Made by a program: the position numbers and the translations under genes. DNA of 64,000 nt from an uncultured Pelagibacteraceae bacterium (GTDB lineage: Bacteria; Pseudomonadota; Alphaproteobacteria; Pelagibacterales; Pelagibacteraceae): contig CACKGP010000001.1 in the NCBI GenBank assembly GCA_902599805.1, positions 124,001 to 188,000 of the forward strand, given 5' to 3'. Below are positions 36,731 to 45,502 of this stretch, one piece after another. The notes below the pieces were generated by a model that saw only the letters and a program-made list of their open reading frames with translations, made no database searches and was not told the DNA's origin. Position 1 is the first letter of the stretch. Each line of letters starts with the position of its first letter.

Positions 36731-38013
36731 TCAATTTTACTTTTGCTTATATATCCAACTAAAACACTTAAAACCAAAAATATAATTACGGAATTATTCG
36801 TTGTAAAAAAACTACCAGATGATTTTAAAGGGAAAATCTCCATTAAAAAAATATAATAAAAAGGTGAATAAATATATTTATAATCTGATGATATTAAGAG
36901 ACGGTAAGACTTTCTTAAAACTAAAATTAATACGGTCAAAAAAATTAAAAAACCAAACGTTCCTAAATCTGTTAAAATTTCCAAGTAATAATTGTGTGGA
37001 TGCATATTACAAGTTGTTCTCTCATTAATATTCTCTATTTTTCTTTTTGGACAATTAAATCTAAATGATTTAACACCTCCACCGATAAATTTATTTAATT
37101 TAAAAGTTGAAACACCCGAGTCAAATTCATGGATATAAAATGGTCTTTTATTGTAAACTAAATCTGAACCAATACCAGTTATTCTAAAACTATAAAGTGA
37201 GATTATTTTTATTGTTTGTTCATAAAAAGTTTTATAGTAGATTTTTAGTGTTGGACTAGAATAAATTGAAATTGTTAATACAAAGCATATCAAGATAAAA
37301 ATTTGTAAAAAATATTTTTTTAAAGTTTTATTAGTAAATAAAATTAAAATAATACTTAATATAAACAAAATTAATGGCATTCTATTTCCCGAGAAGATAA
37401 TTGAAAGAATTATAATTAAAAATAAAACTGAAAGGGCATAGATTTTAAAATTAGTTTTTTTAGTTACGACAAAAACAGATATAGTATAAAAAAGAAATAA
37501 AGAAAATCTTTGAATAAATCCGCCTGCTATAGCTTCGTCCTGAAAAACTCCTGTTACCTTGTAAGTATTTGGACTTACCTGGCCCAACAAATTCTTTCCA
37601 ACAAAAAATTGTATAATTACATCTACGCTTACTAAAAATACGGCAAGAGAATATATTATAAATATTAGTTTAAAGTTTATTAGGTTTTTTTCAATTAATA
37701 ATCTTATTGTTAAATAGAAAAACAAGTATCTTAAAAAAAAGAAACTTTTATTTAAAATATAATAATCTGTATTTGTATTTTGGGTAATGTACTTAAGTTC
37801 TATAGTATTCCATAATCCTGTAAATAAAATATATATAAAAAATAAAACTATCAACTTATCCAATAATCCTATTTTATATCTATATCCTTTAACATATAAA
37901 AACAGACCTATTAGGATTAGAAGCAATATATTTAGATTTAAAATGAATGTTCCAAGTATGTAACTAATGGGAATAAGAGATATAATAATAGAAATTAGGT
38001 TTTGCTTTGACAC
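36694..38013 (-). CDS. O-antigen ligase / Wzy-like polysaccharide membrane protein
   Basis: The 439-residue protein has about ten to twelve hydrophobic helices. The Wzy_C-type signature is seen as GNRMPLILFIL near residue 210 and, after a periplasmic loop, NMHPHNYYLEILTDLGTFGFLIF near residue 335. These fit O-antigen ligase or polymerase families that act on undecaprenyl-linked sugars. The substrate is unknown, and no glycosyltransferase cluster surrounds it. The last eleven residues (GGPTGNRTPIR) are the antisense of tRNA-Glu, so the natural C terminus effectively ends just before them. Confidence 0.78.
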   Translation of the reverse strand: MSKQNLISIIISLIPISYILGTFILNLNILLLILIGLFLYVKGYRYKIGLLDKLIVLFFIYILFTGLWNTIELKYITQNTNTDYYILNKSFFFLRYLFFYLTIRLLIEKNLINFKLIFIIYSLAVFLVSVDVIIQFFVGKNLLGQVSPNTYKVTGVFQDEAIAGGFIQRFSLFLFYTISVFVVTKKTNFKIYALSVLFLIIILSIIFSGNRMPLILFILSIILILFTNKTLKKYFLQIFILICFVLTISIYSSPTLKIYYKTFYEQTIKIISLYSFRITGIGSDLVYNKRPFYIHEFDSGVSTFKLNKFIGGGVKSFRFNCPKRKIENINERTTCNMHPHNYYLEILTDLGTFGFLIFLTVLILVLRKSYRLLISSDYKYIYSPFYYIFLMEIFPLKSSGSFFTTNNSVIIFLVLSVLVGYISKSKIDGGPTGNRTPIR

Positions 38014-38139
38014 ATAACTTAGTAAATCAAAGTAATAGAGTTTTCAAATAAATTTTGAGTTGAAAGCGATTTCATTTTATGTCTTTAATCCACTTTATAT
38101 TATTGTTAATAAGATATATTCTTGCTTGAATTTATTGAT

Positions 38140-39096
38140 ATGCATAAAATTGGTATAATAGAAAACATTGCAGAAGAAGGCATTTCATTACTTAAAAACA
38201 ATAAAAAGTTTCAATATGAAATAATCGAAGATGTCTCTAAAGAGAGTCTCATAAAGGTTCTTCCAAATTTTGACGGAATCACTCTACGTGTTGCAAAACT
38301 TGACTCGGATATATTAAAACATTGTAAAAAACTTAAAGTTATATCTAGGCATGGAGTAGGATATGATAATGTAGATCTTAATTTTTTAAAAAAGAATAAT
38401 ATAAAACTTTTAATTACAGCGACAGCTAATGCCGTATCTGTTGCGGAACATGTAATGTATATGATCTTATGTTTATCGAAAGGAATTACACAATATGATT
38501 CAATGGTTAGATCTGGCAAATTTAGAGATGCTGTTAACAATGTTTCAACTTACGAATTACTTAAAAAAAATATTTTAATTATGGGTTTTGGAAGAATTGG
38601 TAGAATTTTAATTAAAAGATGTTTGGGATTTGAAATGAACGTTGAAGTATACGATCCATTCGTAAATAAAAATGATATTGAAAATTACGGTGGTGTAAAA
38701 GTTAATAATTTGAACAATTCATTAAAAACATGCGATTTTATCTCAATACACATGCCTCTCAACGAAAAAACTAAAAATTTAATTGATTTTAACAAACTAA
38801 AATCAATGAAAAATAATGCTATTATTATAAATACAGCAAGGGGTGGAATTATAAATGAAATAGATCTTGATAAAGCTCTAAAACAAAATCTTATTTTTGG
38901 AGCTGGACTTGATGTTTTTGAAAAAGAACCAATTGAGATGAACAGTCCTTTAATTAAAAATAATAAAATTTTATTAAGTCCGCATTCAGCTACGTTCACA
39001 AAAGAATGTAAAATTAGGATGGGAAAGCAAACTGTTCAAAATTTGATAGATTTTTTTGAAGGGACTATTAAAAAAAATATGATTGTTAGTTTATGA
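38140..39096 (+). CDS. D-isomer-specific 2-hydroxyacid dehydrogenase
   Basis: The 318-residue protein has the family's two Rossmann units. The NAD motif is ILIMGFGRIGRILIKRC near residue 150. The substrate arginine is in INTARGGIINE, the glutamate in GLDVFEKEP, and the catalytic histidine in LSPHSATFTKE. It is close to phosphoglycerate dehydrogenase-like enzymes, but the regulatory ACT domain is missing, so the substrate is uncertain. The start is taken as the ATG at 38140 (MHKIGIIENI) rather than the TTG at 38122. The next gene overlaps its stop by 4 bases. Confidence 0.85.
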   Translation: MHKIGIIENIAEEGISLLKNNKKFQYEIIEDVSKESLIKVLPNFDGITLRVAKLDSDILKHCKKLKVISRHGVGYDNVDLNFLKKNNIKLLITATANAVSVAEHVMYMILCLSKGITQYDSMVRSGKFRDAVNNVSTYELLKKNILIMGFGRIGRILIKRCLGFEMNVEVYDPFVNKNDIENYGGVKVNNLNNSLKTCDFISIHMPLNEKTKNLIDFNKLKSMKNNAIIINTARGGIINEIDLDKALKQNLIFGAGLDVFEKEPIEMNSPLIKNNKILLSPHSATFTKECKIRMGKQTVQNLIDFFEGTIKKNMIVSL

Positions 39097-39593
39097 TTGG
39101 TTTTAAAAAAATTGGTTTTTTAGAAATTTTGGTTTTTTTTTCTGCATTCTATGTCATATCTACCTTAATCTGGACTGCATCTACAAGATCGTCTGTTCAA
39201 GAAAAGGCAAATTTAATTAAATCTAATCATCAAATTATCGTAAATTTTGTAAATAAAGAAATAAACAATTGTGACAGAGGTAATGATCAAACTAAAACTA
39301 TTTGGGGTGACTTATGTATTGATAGTTGGTCATCTAAGAAAATAATCAATTATATAAATCTAAATCTCAAGCTTAGAAACCCACATTCAAATAGTAAAAT
39401 TATTGTAAAATCTGCTCAAGACCCAAGATTACAAGCTGAGGGAAAAGCAGGTCAATCAACTGAAATGGGAACAATTTTTGTAAGTAACAAAGATTTTCAG
39501 TCAGATCCAGGTTCTGAATGGATAATCGGCACATGTGTTAAATCGCCATGTGTTGCTGCGGGAAATAATGAGCTTACTTCGTTGTATAGATAA
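39093..39593 (+). CDS. Membrane-anchored pilin-like protein, unknown function
   Basis: I do not recognise the family with certainty. The 166-residue protein has one N-terminal hydrophobic helix directly after KKIGFLEILVFF, then a helix and a mixed C-terminal domain. This layout, with G-F before the helix and an early glutamate, recalls type IV pilin-like proteins, but the glutamate is at +3 instead of +5 and the cleavage motif is not canonical. Four cysteines are present (NNCDR, DLCIDSW, GTCVKSPC), so disulfides outside the membrane are likely. It is coupled to the dehydrogenase gene by a 4-base overlap. Confidence 0.6.
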   Translation: MIGFKKIGFLEILVFFSAFYVISTLIWTASTRSSVQEKANLIKSNHQIIVNFVNKEINNCDRGNDQTKTIWGDLCIDSWSSKKIINYINLNLKLRNPHSNSKIIVKSAQDPRLQAEGKAGQSTEMGTIFVSNKDFQSDPGSEWIIGTCVKSPCVAAGNNELTSLYR

Positions 39594-39601
39594 TTTTGCA
39601 A

Positions 39602-39628
39602 TTGAAATTTGTCTTTTTTAATTATAAA
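39602..39628 (+). promoter_or_regulatory. Candidate promoter for tRNA-Lys
   Basis: TTGAAA (5 of 6) and TATAAA (5 of 6) are separated by 15 bases, slightly short, ending 15 bases before the tRNA 5' end. They lie in the 50-base gap after the pilin-like gene, with no hairpin between. Confidence 0.45.
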
Positions 39629-39643
39629 AACAAGTTCTCTAAC

Positions 39644-39719
39644 GGGCCGTTAGCTCAGCTGGTAGAGCACTTCCCTTTTAAGGAAGGTGTCGTTGGTTCG
39701 AATCCAACACGGCTCACCA
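39644..39719 (+). tRNA. tRNA-Lys (anticodon TTT)
   Basis: The acceptor GGGCCGT pairs with ACGGCTC (one G-T pair). The D arm is GCTC/GAGC, the anticodon stem CTTCC/GGAAG with loop CTTTTAA (anticodon TTT), and the T arm GTTGG/CCAAC with loop TTCGAAT. The discriminator A is followed by encoded CCA. Length is 76 nucleotides. Confidence 0.97.
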
Positions 39720-39725
39720 ATAAAT

Positions 39726-40574
39726 TTAAGTTTTAATAGGTGGGTAATCCAAAATAATCTCAGGTATCCAATTATTTAGATTTTTAATTCTATTATCACT
39801 TGAAGGGTGTGTACTTAAAAACTGAGGAGGGGCCTTTCCTTTTTGAGCTTTTTTCATTCTATCCCATAAACTTGTAGACTCTTTTATATTGTAACCAGAT
39901 AAGGACGAGAAAATTAGTCCCAAATAATCAGCTTCACTCTCTTGTTTTCTTCCAAAAGGATTCATTATACCAAGCTGCAGTACATCCATTCCAGTTGCTC
40001 TTCCTACAGTGTTTCTAGTCTGTGATATCTTACCACCAGTAAATATATCAGCTATTTGGGTTGTTACATTAACGGCCATTGCAGCACTCATTCTTTCTAC
40101 AGAATGCTTTGCAACTGCATGAGCAATTTCATGACCCATTATTGTTGCTAAACCATTAGTATTTTTTGCAACGTCTAGTATCCCGGTATAAACAGCGATT
40201 TTACCACCTGGCATGCACCAAGCATTCTTAATTTTTTTATCATCAATTAAAATATATTCCCAATCAAAATTAATTGTTGGATCCTCTTTTTTTTCATTTC
40301 TAAAAAATGTTGACACAGATTTTGATATTTTATTTCCAATATCAATTATGCTGTTCAAATCTTTGCCACTCTTCACAAGCTTTATTTTTTTTGAATTTTT
40401 GAGTTTTGTATAAGCTTTAGCCGCTTGATTATTAATCATACTTTCTGGATATAATGTTAATTGTTTACGCTCTGTAATTGGCACTGTTCCGCAACCATGT
40501 AAAAAATAAGATCCACAGGTGCATCCAATAAATCCAAGAAATTTTCTTCTATTTATGATATGACTATTACTCAT
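39726..40574 (-). CDS. M48-family zinc metallopeptidase, exported
   Basis: The 282-residue protein has the zinc motif in IMGHEIAHAVAKH near residue 148, with the third ligand in ESEADYLGL. This places it in the M48 peptidases related to BepA/LoiP that act in envelope quality control. The N terminus has NRRKFLGF followed by a short hydrophobic stretch and FLHGC, so it looks like a twin-arginine-type signal ending in a lipobox. Lipidation is likely but the lipobox is not perfect. It stands alone between tRNA-Lys and the divergent DUF502 gene. Confidence 0.87.
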   Translation of the reverse strand: MSNSHIINRRKFLGFIGCTCGSYFLHGCGTVPITERKQLTLYPESMINNQAAKAYTKLKNSKKIKLVKSGKDLNSIIDIGNKISKSVSTFFRNEKKEDPTINFDWEYILIDDKKIKNAWCMPGGKIAVYTGILDVAKNTNGLATIMGHEIAHAVAKHSVERMSAAMAVNVTTQIADIFTGGKISQTRNTVGRATGMDVLQLGIMNPFGRKQESEADYLGLIFSSLSGYNIKESTSLWDRMKKAQKGKAPPQFLSTHPSSDNRIKNLNNWIPEIILDYPPIKT

Positions 40575-40626
40575 AAGATGATATTAACAAAGTTTAACAA
40601 AAAATTCTATTTAAGCATTTAACTTT

Positions 40627-41244
40627 ATGCCAAATAAAAAGTCAAAAAGGTCTTTGTTTTCAGCATTACGTAACAATTTTATAGCTGGAATTGTTGTTTT
40701 GATACCTATTGGTATAACTCTTTATCTAACACTATTCATTATTAAAATTTCGTCTAAAATTTTACCTAAAGAAATAAATCCTAATTATTATCTACCTTAT
40801 AATATACCAGGATTAGAAATATTAATTTCAGTCTTTATAATTACTTTTGTTGGTTGGCTTTCTCTTTCATTTTTAGGAAAAAAACTTTTTGATTTGTTTG
40901 AACAAGTTTTAAATAAAATCCCAATTTTAAGAACTATTTATTCTGCAGTAGGTCAACTAACAGAAACTTTTGCTAAAAGCAAAGGTGATAAAAAATCAGT
41001 AGTATTAGTTGAATATCCCAGAAAAGGAACCTGGGCTGTGGGTTTTGCTACAAAAGAGAATACTAGTGAAATTAAAGATAAAGTCGGACAAGAATTAATA
41101 AATGTTTTTGTACCAACAACTCCAAATCCAACCAGCGGTTTTCTTTTAATGTTTTTGAAAAAAGAAGTTATTTTTTTAGACATGACTTTTGAACAAGCCT
41201 CAAAATTTATTGTATCTGCTGGCAGTACAGACCCAAATAGCTAA
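40627..41244 (+). CDS. DUF502-family membrane protein
   Basis: The 205-residue protein matches the DUF502 family of bacterial and plant membrane proteins. It has two hydrophobic helices (about residues 15-40 and 58-80), the signature FIAGIVVLIPIGITLYL near the start, and KIPILRTIYSAVGQLTETF in the middle. The C-terminal soluble part has VFVPTTPNPTSGFLLM. The molecular role is not established to my knowledge. In alphaproteobacteria the gene often lies next to recG, as here; the stops of the two convergent genes overlap by 4 bases. Confidence 0.85.
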   Translation: MPNKKSKRSLFSALRNNFIAGIVVLIPIGITLYLTLFIIKISSKILPKEINPNYYLPYNIPGLEILISVFIITFVGWLSLSFLGKKLFDLFEQVLNKIPILRTIYSAVGQLTETFAKSKGDKKSVVLVEYPRKGTWAVGFATKENTSEIKDKVGQELINVFVPTTPNPTSGFLLMFLKKEVIFLDMTFEQASKFIVSAGSTDPNS

Positions 41245-43298
41245 CTTCCTATTTCACTGATTATATCTGCTTTATCATGAAGTTTTAATAAATTTTCAAA
41301 CTTCTTAAAATTAAACTTTTCTATTTTTTTAACTTCTTTTTCTGCAAGTAAAAATAAATCCTTATGATGTAATGGATCTGCAAATTTAAAATTTTTAATA
41401 CCACTTTGTTGAAAACCCAAAATGTCACCAAAGCCACGTAATTGCAAATCTTTTTCAGCTATAACAAAACCATCATTGGTAGATCTTAAAATTTTTAATC
41501 TCTCTCTTGCATTCTTGGATAGATTATTTTTGTACAGCAAAATACAAATCGATTCTGTATTTCCTCTTCCCACTCTTCCTCTTAATTGATGAAGTTGAGA
41601 TAATCCAAATTTATTCGAGTCTTCAATTATAATAGTGTTTGCACTTGGAAAATCTATACCCACTTCTATAACTGTAGTACTTACTAATATTTTAATTTTT
41701 TTTGTAAGGAAATCTTGTAATACTTTATTTTTAATATTTTTATTAATTCCACCATGAATAAGACCAACTTGATTTGGAAAAAGCTTATTTACTTGTTCGA
41801 ATTTTTTTTTAGCAGATGTATAATTTAAATTACTAGAAATATCTATTAATGGACAAACCCAAAATATTTGTCTTTCTAAAGAAATTTCTTTTTTTAAAAG
41901 TGGTAAAATTTCATCAAGTTTTTTTTCAGGTTTAATTAAAGTAATAATTTTTTTTCTATATTTAGGCTTTTCATTTAAACGTGATATATCCATGTCTCCA
42001 AAAAATGATAACATCATAGTTCTTGGTATTGGAGTTGCAGAAATAAGAAGTAAATCACAATTTTTTCCTCCTTTTTTAGCCAGTTTAATTCTTTGATTAA
42101 CACCAAATTTATGTTGTTCATCTATAATTACAAATCCCAAATTTAAAAATTTAATTTTATTTTGAAATAATGCATGTGTTCCAAATAATAAATTTATTTT
42201 TCCATTTTGAAGATCAGACAGAATATGCTTTTTTTTATTAAAATCTGTTTTACCTGTAAATAGTTCAATGTTTATATTCGAGTTTTTAAAAAGTCTAATT
42301 GCTAATTTATAATGCTGTTGTGCTAATATTTCAGTGGGAGCCATAAAGGCAACCTGATAATTTATTTCAATTATATTAGCAGCAGTAATTAAGGCTAGTA
42401 TTGTTTTCCCTGAACCAACATCACCTTGTAACAATCTAAACATTCTTAGTTCAGAACCAATATCTTTATTAATTTCCATTAATATTTCTGACTGTCCTTT
42501 AGTTAAATTATGACCAAAATTATCTAAAACAATTTTAGAAATTTTATTTTTACTTAAATACTTTATCTCTTTTTTTGTTCTTATTATTTTTCTTTGTGTA
42601 GAAAGATAAATAAGATTTGAAAATATTTCATCATACACAAGTCTTCTATAATCGTTTGAATTTAAGTCTTTCTTAGTGGATGGATTATGTAAATTTAGTA
42701 ATACCTTTTGTAATTTACTAAAATTATTTTCTTTCAAAAAGTTATCAGAATACCATTCATCACTAGCATCAAAATCTTGAAGAACTCTATAAATAATATT
42801 TCTATAAATCTTCTCATTTAAACCTTCTGTTAGAGAATATTTTGGAAAAACTTTTGTAATTTCCTTTTTTGATTTTAATTCTTTGATATAGGTAGGATTT
42901 GTAATTTGATAATTTTTTTTATAGTAATTAATTTTTCCGCTGACAATAACTTCTTTTTTTATAGGCAAAACTTTTTTTATATATCCTTCTTTAGTATTAA
43001 AAAAAATTAAGTTTATTTTACGATCGCTCTCAGAACAAATTACTTTATTAGGAAGATTTCTTATTCTAGGAAAATTATATTTCTCTACAATAACTTGTAT
43101 TGAACTTATTTTTCCTATTTCTAGATTCTGTAAGCTAGTAATTTTTGATCTATCAACAATCTCATATGGAAGGTCAAAAAGTATGTCCTTAACTTTTTCT
43201 ATTTTTTTATTTTTTAAATATTTTTCAAGTCTTTTTCCAACTCCTTTTAATGCTGTAATATCCTCAAATAAAAAACTGTTTTTATTTATATTTTTCAT
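41241..43298 (-). CDS. recG: ATP-dependent DNA helicase RecG
   Basis: RecG reverses stalled replication forks and branch-migrates junctions. The N-terminal wedge domain covers about residues 1-160. The helicase core has Walker A GDVGSGKTI, the DExH box VIIDEQHKFGVNQR, LLISATPIPRTMML, and motif VI QLRGRVGRG. Length 685 is normal. It is divergent from sdhE with only 28 bases between starts, so at least one promoter must reach into the other gene. Confidence 0.96.
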   Translation of the reverse strand: MKNINKNSFLFEDITALKGVGKRLEKYLKNKKIEKVKDILFDLPYEIVDRSKITSLQNLEIGKISSIQVIVEKYNFPRIRNLPNKVICSESDRKINLIFFNTKEGYIKKVLPIKKEVIVSGKINYYKKNYQITNPTYIKELKSKKEITKVFPKYSLTEGLNEKIYRNIIYRVLQDFDASDEWYSDNFLKENNFSKLQKVLLNLHNPSTKKDLNSNDYRRLVYDEIFSNLIYLSTQRKIIRTKKEIKYLSKNKISKIVLDNFGHNLTKGQSEILMEINKDIGSELRMFRLLQGDVGSGKTILALITAANIIEINYQVAFMAPTEILAQQHYKLAIRLFKNSNINIELFTGKTDFNKKKHILSDLQNGKINLLFGTHALFQNKIKFLNLGFVIIDEQHKFGVNQRIKLAKKGGKNCDLLLISATPIPRTMMLSFFGDMDISRLNEKPKYRKKIITLIKPEKKLDEILPLLKKEISLERQIFWVCPLIDISSNLNYTSAKKKFEQVNKLFPNQVGLIHGGINKNIKNKVLQDFLTKKIKILVSTTVIEVGIDFPSANTIIIEDSNKFGLSQLHQLRGRVGRGNTESICILLYKNNLSKNARERLKILRSTNDGFVIAEKDLQLRGFGDILGFQQSGIKNFKFADPLHHKDLFLLAEKEVKKIEKFNFKKFENLLKLHDKADIISEIGS

Positions 43299-43326
43299 AT
43301 TATCTTATATTATATAATTATATAAA

Positions 43327-43677
<351 letters not shown>

Positions 43678-43779
43678 AAATCTAAACATCAAGATATTCT
43701 ATATACATGAAAGAATAAAAGATTAAAGCAATACAATAATTTTATAGAATGTAAAAAAATATTGGAATATAAGCTAAAA

Positions 43780-44775
43780 ATGAAAATTTTAGCCATATTA
43801 TTAAAATTTATAGTAATTTTTACCTTCACAAATCTCGAGGCCAACCAAGATTTTGATTTGTGGCTTTTGGAATTTAAAAAGACAGCTGTCAAAAATGGAA
43901 TTTCACAAGAAACTGTAAATGATGTTATGAAAGATGCAAAGTTTTTATCTAAAGTAATTGAATACGATAGATACCAACCCGAGTTTTACGAAGATACCAA
44001 AACATATGTAAGGAAAAGAACTAGCCACGACAAAGTAAAAAAAGGTTTGTCATTGTACAAAAAAGAAAAAAAAATTATTAATAAAATTGAGGAAAAATTT
44101 TCAGTAGAAAAAGAATTACTTCTAGCTTTGATGGGTATTGAAACTAATTATGGAAAATATTTGGGAAAAATGGATATTATTTCATCGCTATCAACTTTAA
44201 GTTTCGATAAAAGAAGAAAAGCTTTTTTTACTAATGAATTATTAATTTTATTAAAACTTATTGATGAAAAGATTATAAGTAAAAATATTCTATACGGTTC
44301 ATGGGCTGGAGCTTTTGGTAATTTTCAGTTTATGCCATCGACAATTAAAAACTATGCGTTAGATTATAATAAAAACGCTAATATTGAACTTAAAGAAATT
44401 GAAGACTCATTTGCATCTGCCGCAAATTATATTAATAAAATTGGTTGGAAAAAAAATCAACCCTGTTTTTATAAAGTTGAACTTAAAGGAAATATTCCAT
44501 TAAAATATTTAAATACTTCTGCTAAGAAGATTAAAAATAAAAAGAAATTAAAATTTTTTAAAAAATATTTGAAAAATGATCAAAACATGCCATTAAATGA
44601 AAATGTTATTACAGCAATTGTTACACCTGATAAGGATATTATTCCTGGATCAAATACTCTCAAACCTGCATACCTTGTATTTAGTAACTATGAAAAGGTT
44701 TTGAAATGGAACAGGTCTTTGAGATTTGCTATTGCTGTGTGTACTCTAAAAAATAAGTTTAAAAATGAAATTTAA
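43780..44775 (+). CDS. mltB: Lytic murein transglycosylase (MltB-like)
   Basis: This periplasmic enzyme cleaves peptidoglycan to anhydro-muramyl products. A signal peptide (MKILAILLKFIVIF, cleavage near NLEA) favours the ATG at 43780 over the TTG at 43762. The catalytic glutamate lies in LALMGIETNYGKYLG. GSWAGAFGNFQFMPSTIKNYALD and SAANYINKIGW are MltB hallmarks. The C-terminal peptidoglycan-binding domain seen in some relatives is absent. It starts the run mltB-rlpA-like-dacA-tmk, typical of alphaproteobacteria. Confidence 0.92.
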   Translation: MKILAILLKFIVIFTFTNLEANQDFDLWLLEFKKTAVKNGISQETVNDVMKDAKFLSKVIEYDRYQPEFYEDTKTYVRKRTSHDKVKKGLSLYKKEKKIINKIEEKFSVEKELLLALMGIETNYGKYLGKMDIISSLSTLSFDKRRKAFFTNELLILLKLIDEKIISKNILYGSWAGAFGNFQFMPSTIKNYALDYNKNANIELKEIEDSFASAANYINKIGWKKNQPCFYKVELKGNIPLKYLNTSAKKIKNKKKLKFFKKYLKNDQNMPLNENVITAIVTPDKDIIPGSNTLKPAYLVFSNYEKVLKWNRSLRFAIAVCTLKNKFKNEI

Positions 44776-45502
44776 ATATTTTACCCTAATTTTTTTATTA
44801 TTATCCTGTACGAACCATTCTTTTGAAAAAAGCAATGTTTCTACTTCAAAAATATCAAAAGGTTTTGCATTAATATATAACGAAAGTGATTTCGAAAATA
44901 AAATAATATCATCAAAGCTAAATTCTAATAATATTGAGGCGGCTCACAATAAATATAAAAAAAATACAATTATAATAATAACAAATCCTGAGAATAAAAA
45001 ATCTGTACAATTATTAGTATCTAAAAAAGTAAACTATCCAGATTTTTTTAAAGTTTTAATTACTAAAGAATTATCAGAAAAATTAAATTTAAACCCAGAT
45101 ATGCCTTTTGTTGAAATTGAAAGGCGTATAAAAAATAAATCATTTATTGCAAAAAAAGCAGTTACTTACTCAGAAGAACAAAGCGTATTAACCAAGGCGC
45201 CAGTAACAAAAGTAAAAATTAACAATATCTCTAAATCTTCAAATGATAAAACTCATAAAAAGTTGGATGTAAATTTTTCAATAATTATTGGAGAATTTTA
45301 CTCTAAAAAATGGGCCTCTAGTCTGATTGAATTACTAATAAATGAGAATATAAAAGAAGAAGTTTTTTCTATAAAAAGCTTAGGCAAAAATAATTATCAG
45401 TTAATTGCAGGACCTTATACTTCAATTAATACTTTAAAAAATGATTACTTTAAGCTAAATAAGTATGGTTTTGATAATCTTGATATAAAAAAAAATAAAT
45501 GA
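44765..45502 (+). CDS. RlpA-like lipoprotein with degenerate barrel and SPOR domain
   Basis: The 245-residue product has a lipoprotein signal (LLLSCTNH). A central region (about residues 55-120) has the RlpA pattern AAHNKYKKNTIIIITNPENKKSVQLLV, followed by ITKELSEKLNL. The RlpA N-D-R-G-P-F catalytic stretch is missing (it reads KVNYPDFF), so lytic activity is doubtful. The last about 80 residues resemble a SPOR peptidoglycan-binding domain (FSIIIGEFYSKKWAS and YQLIAGPYTSINTL). Position between mltB and dacA matches rlpA of other alphaproteobacteria. Confidence 0.72.
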   Translation: MKFKYFTLIFLLLSCTNHSFEKSNVSTSKISKGFALIYNESDFENKIISSKLNSNNIEAAHNKYKKNTIIIITNPENKKSVQLLVSKKVNYPDFFKVLITKELSEKLNLNPDMPFVEIERRIKNKSFIAKKAVTYSEEQSVLTKAPVTKVKINNISKSSNDKTHKKLDVNFSIIIGEFYSKKWASSLIELLINENIKEEVFSIKSLGKNNYQLIAGPYTSINTLKNDYFKLNKYGFDNLDIKKNK

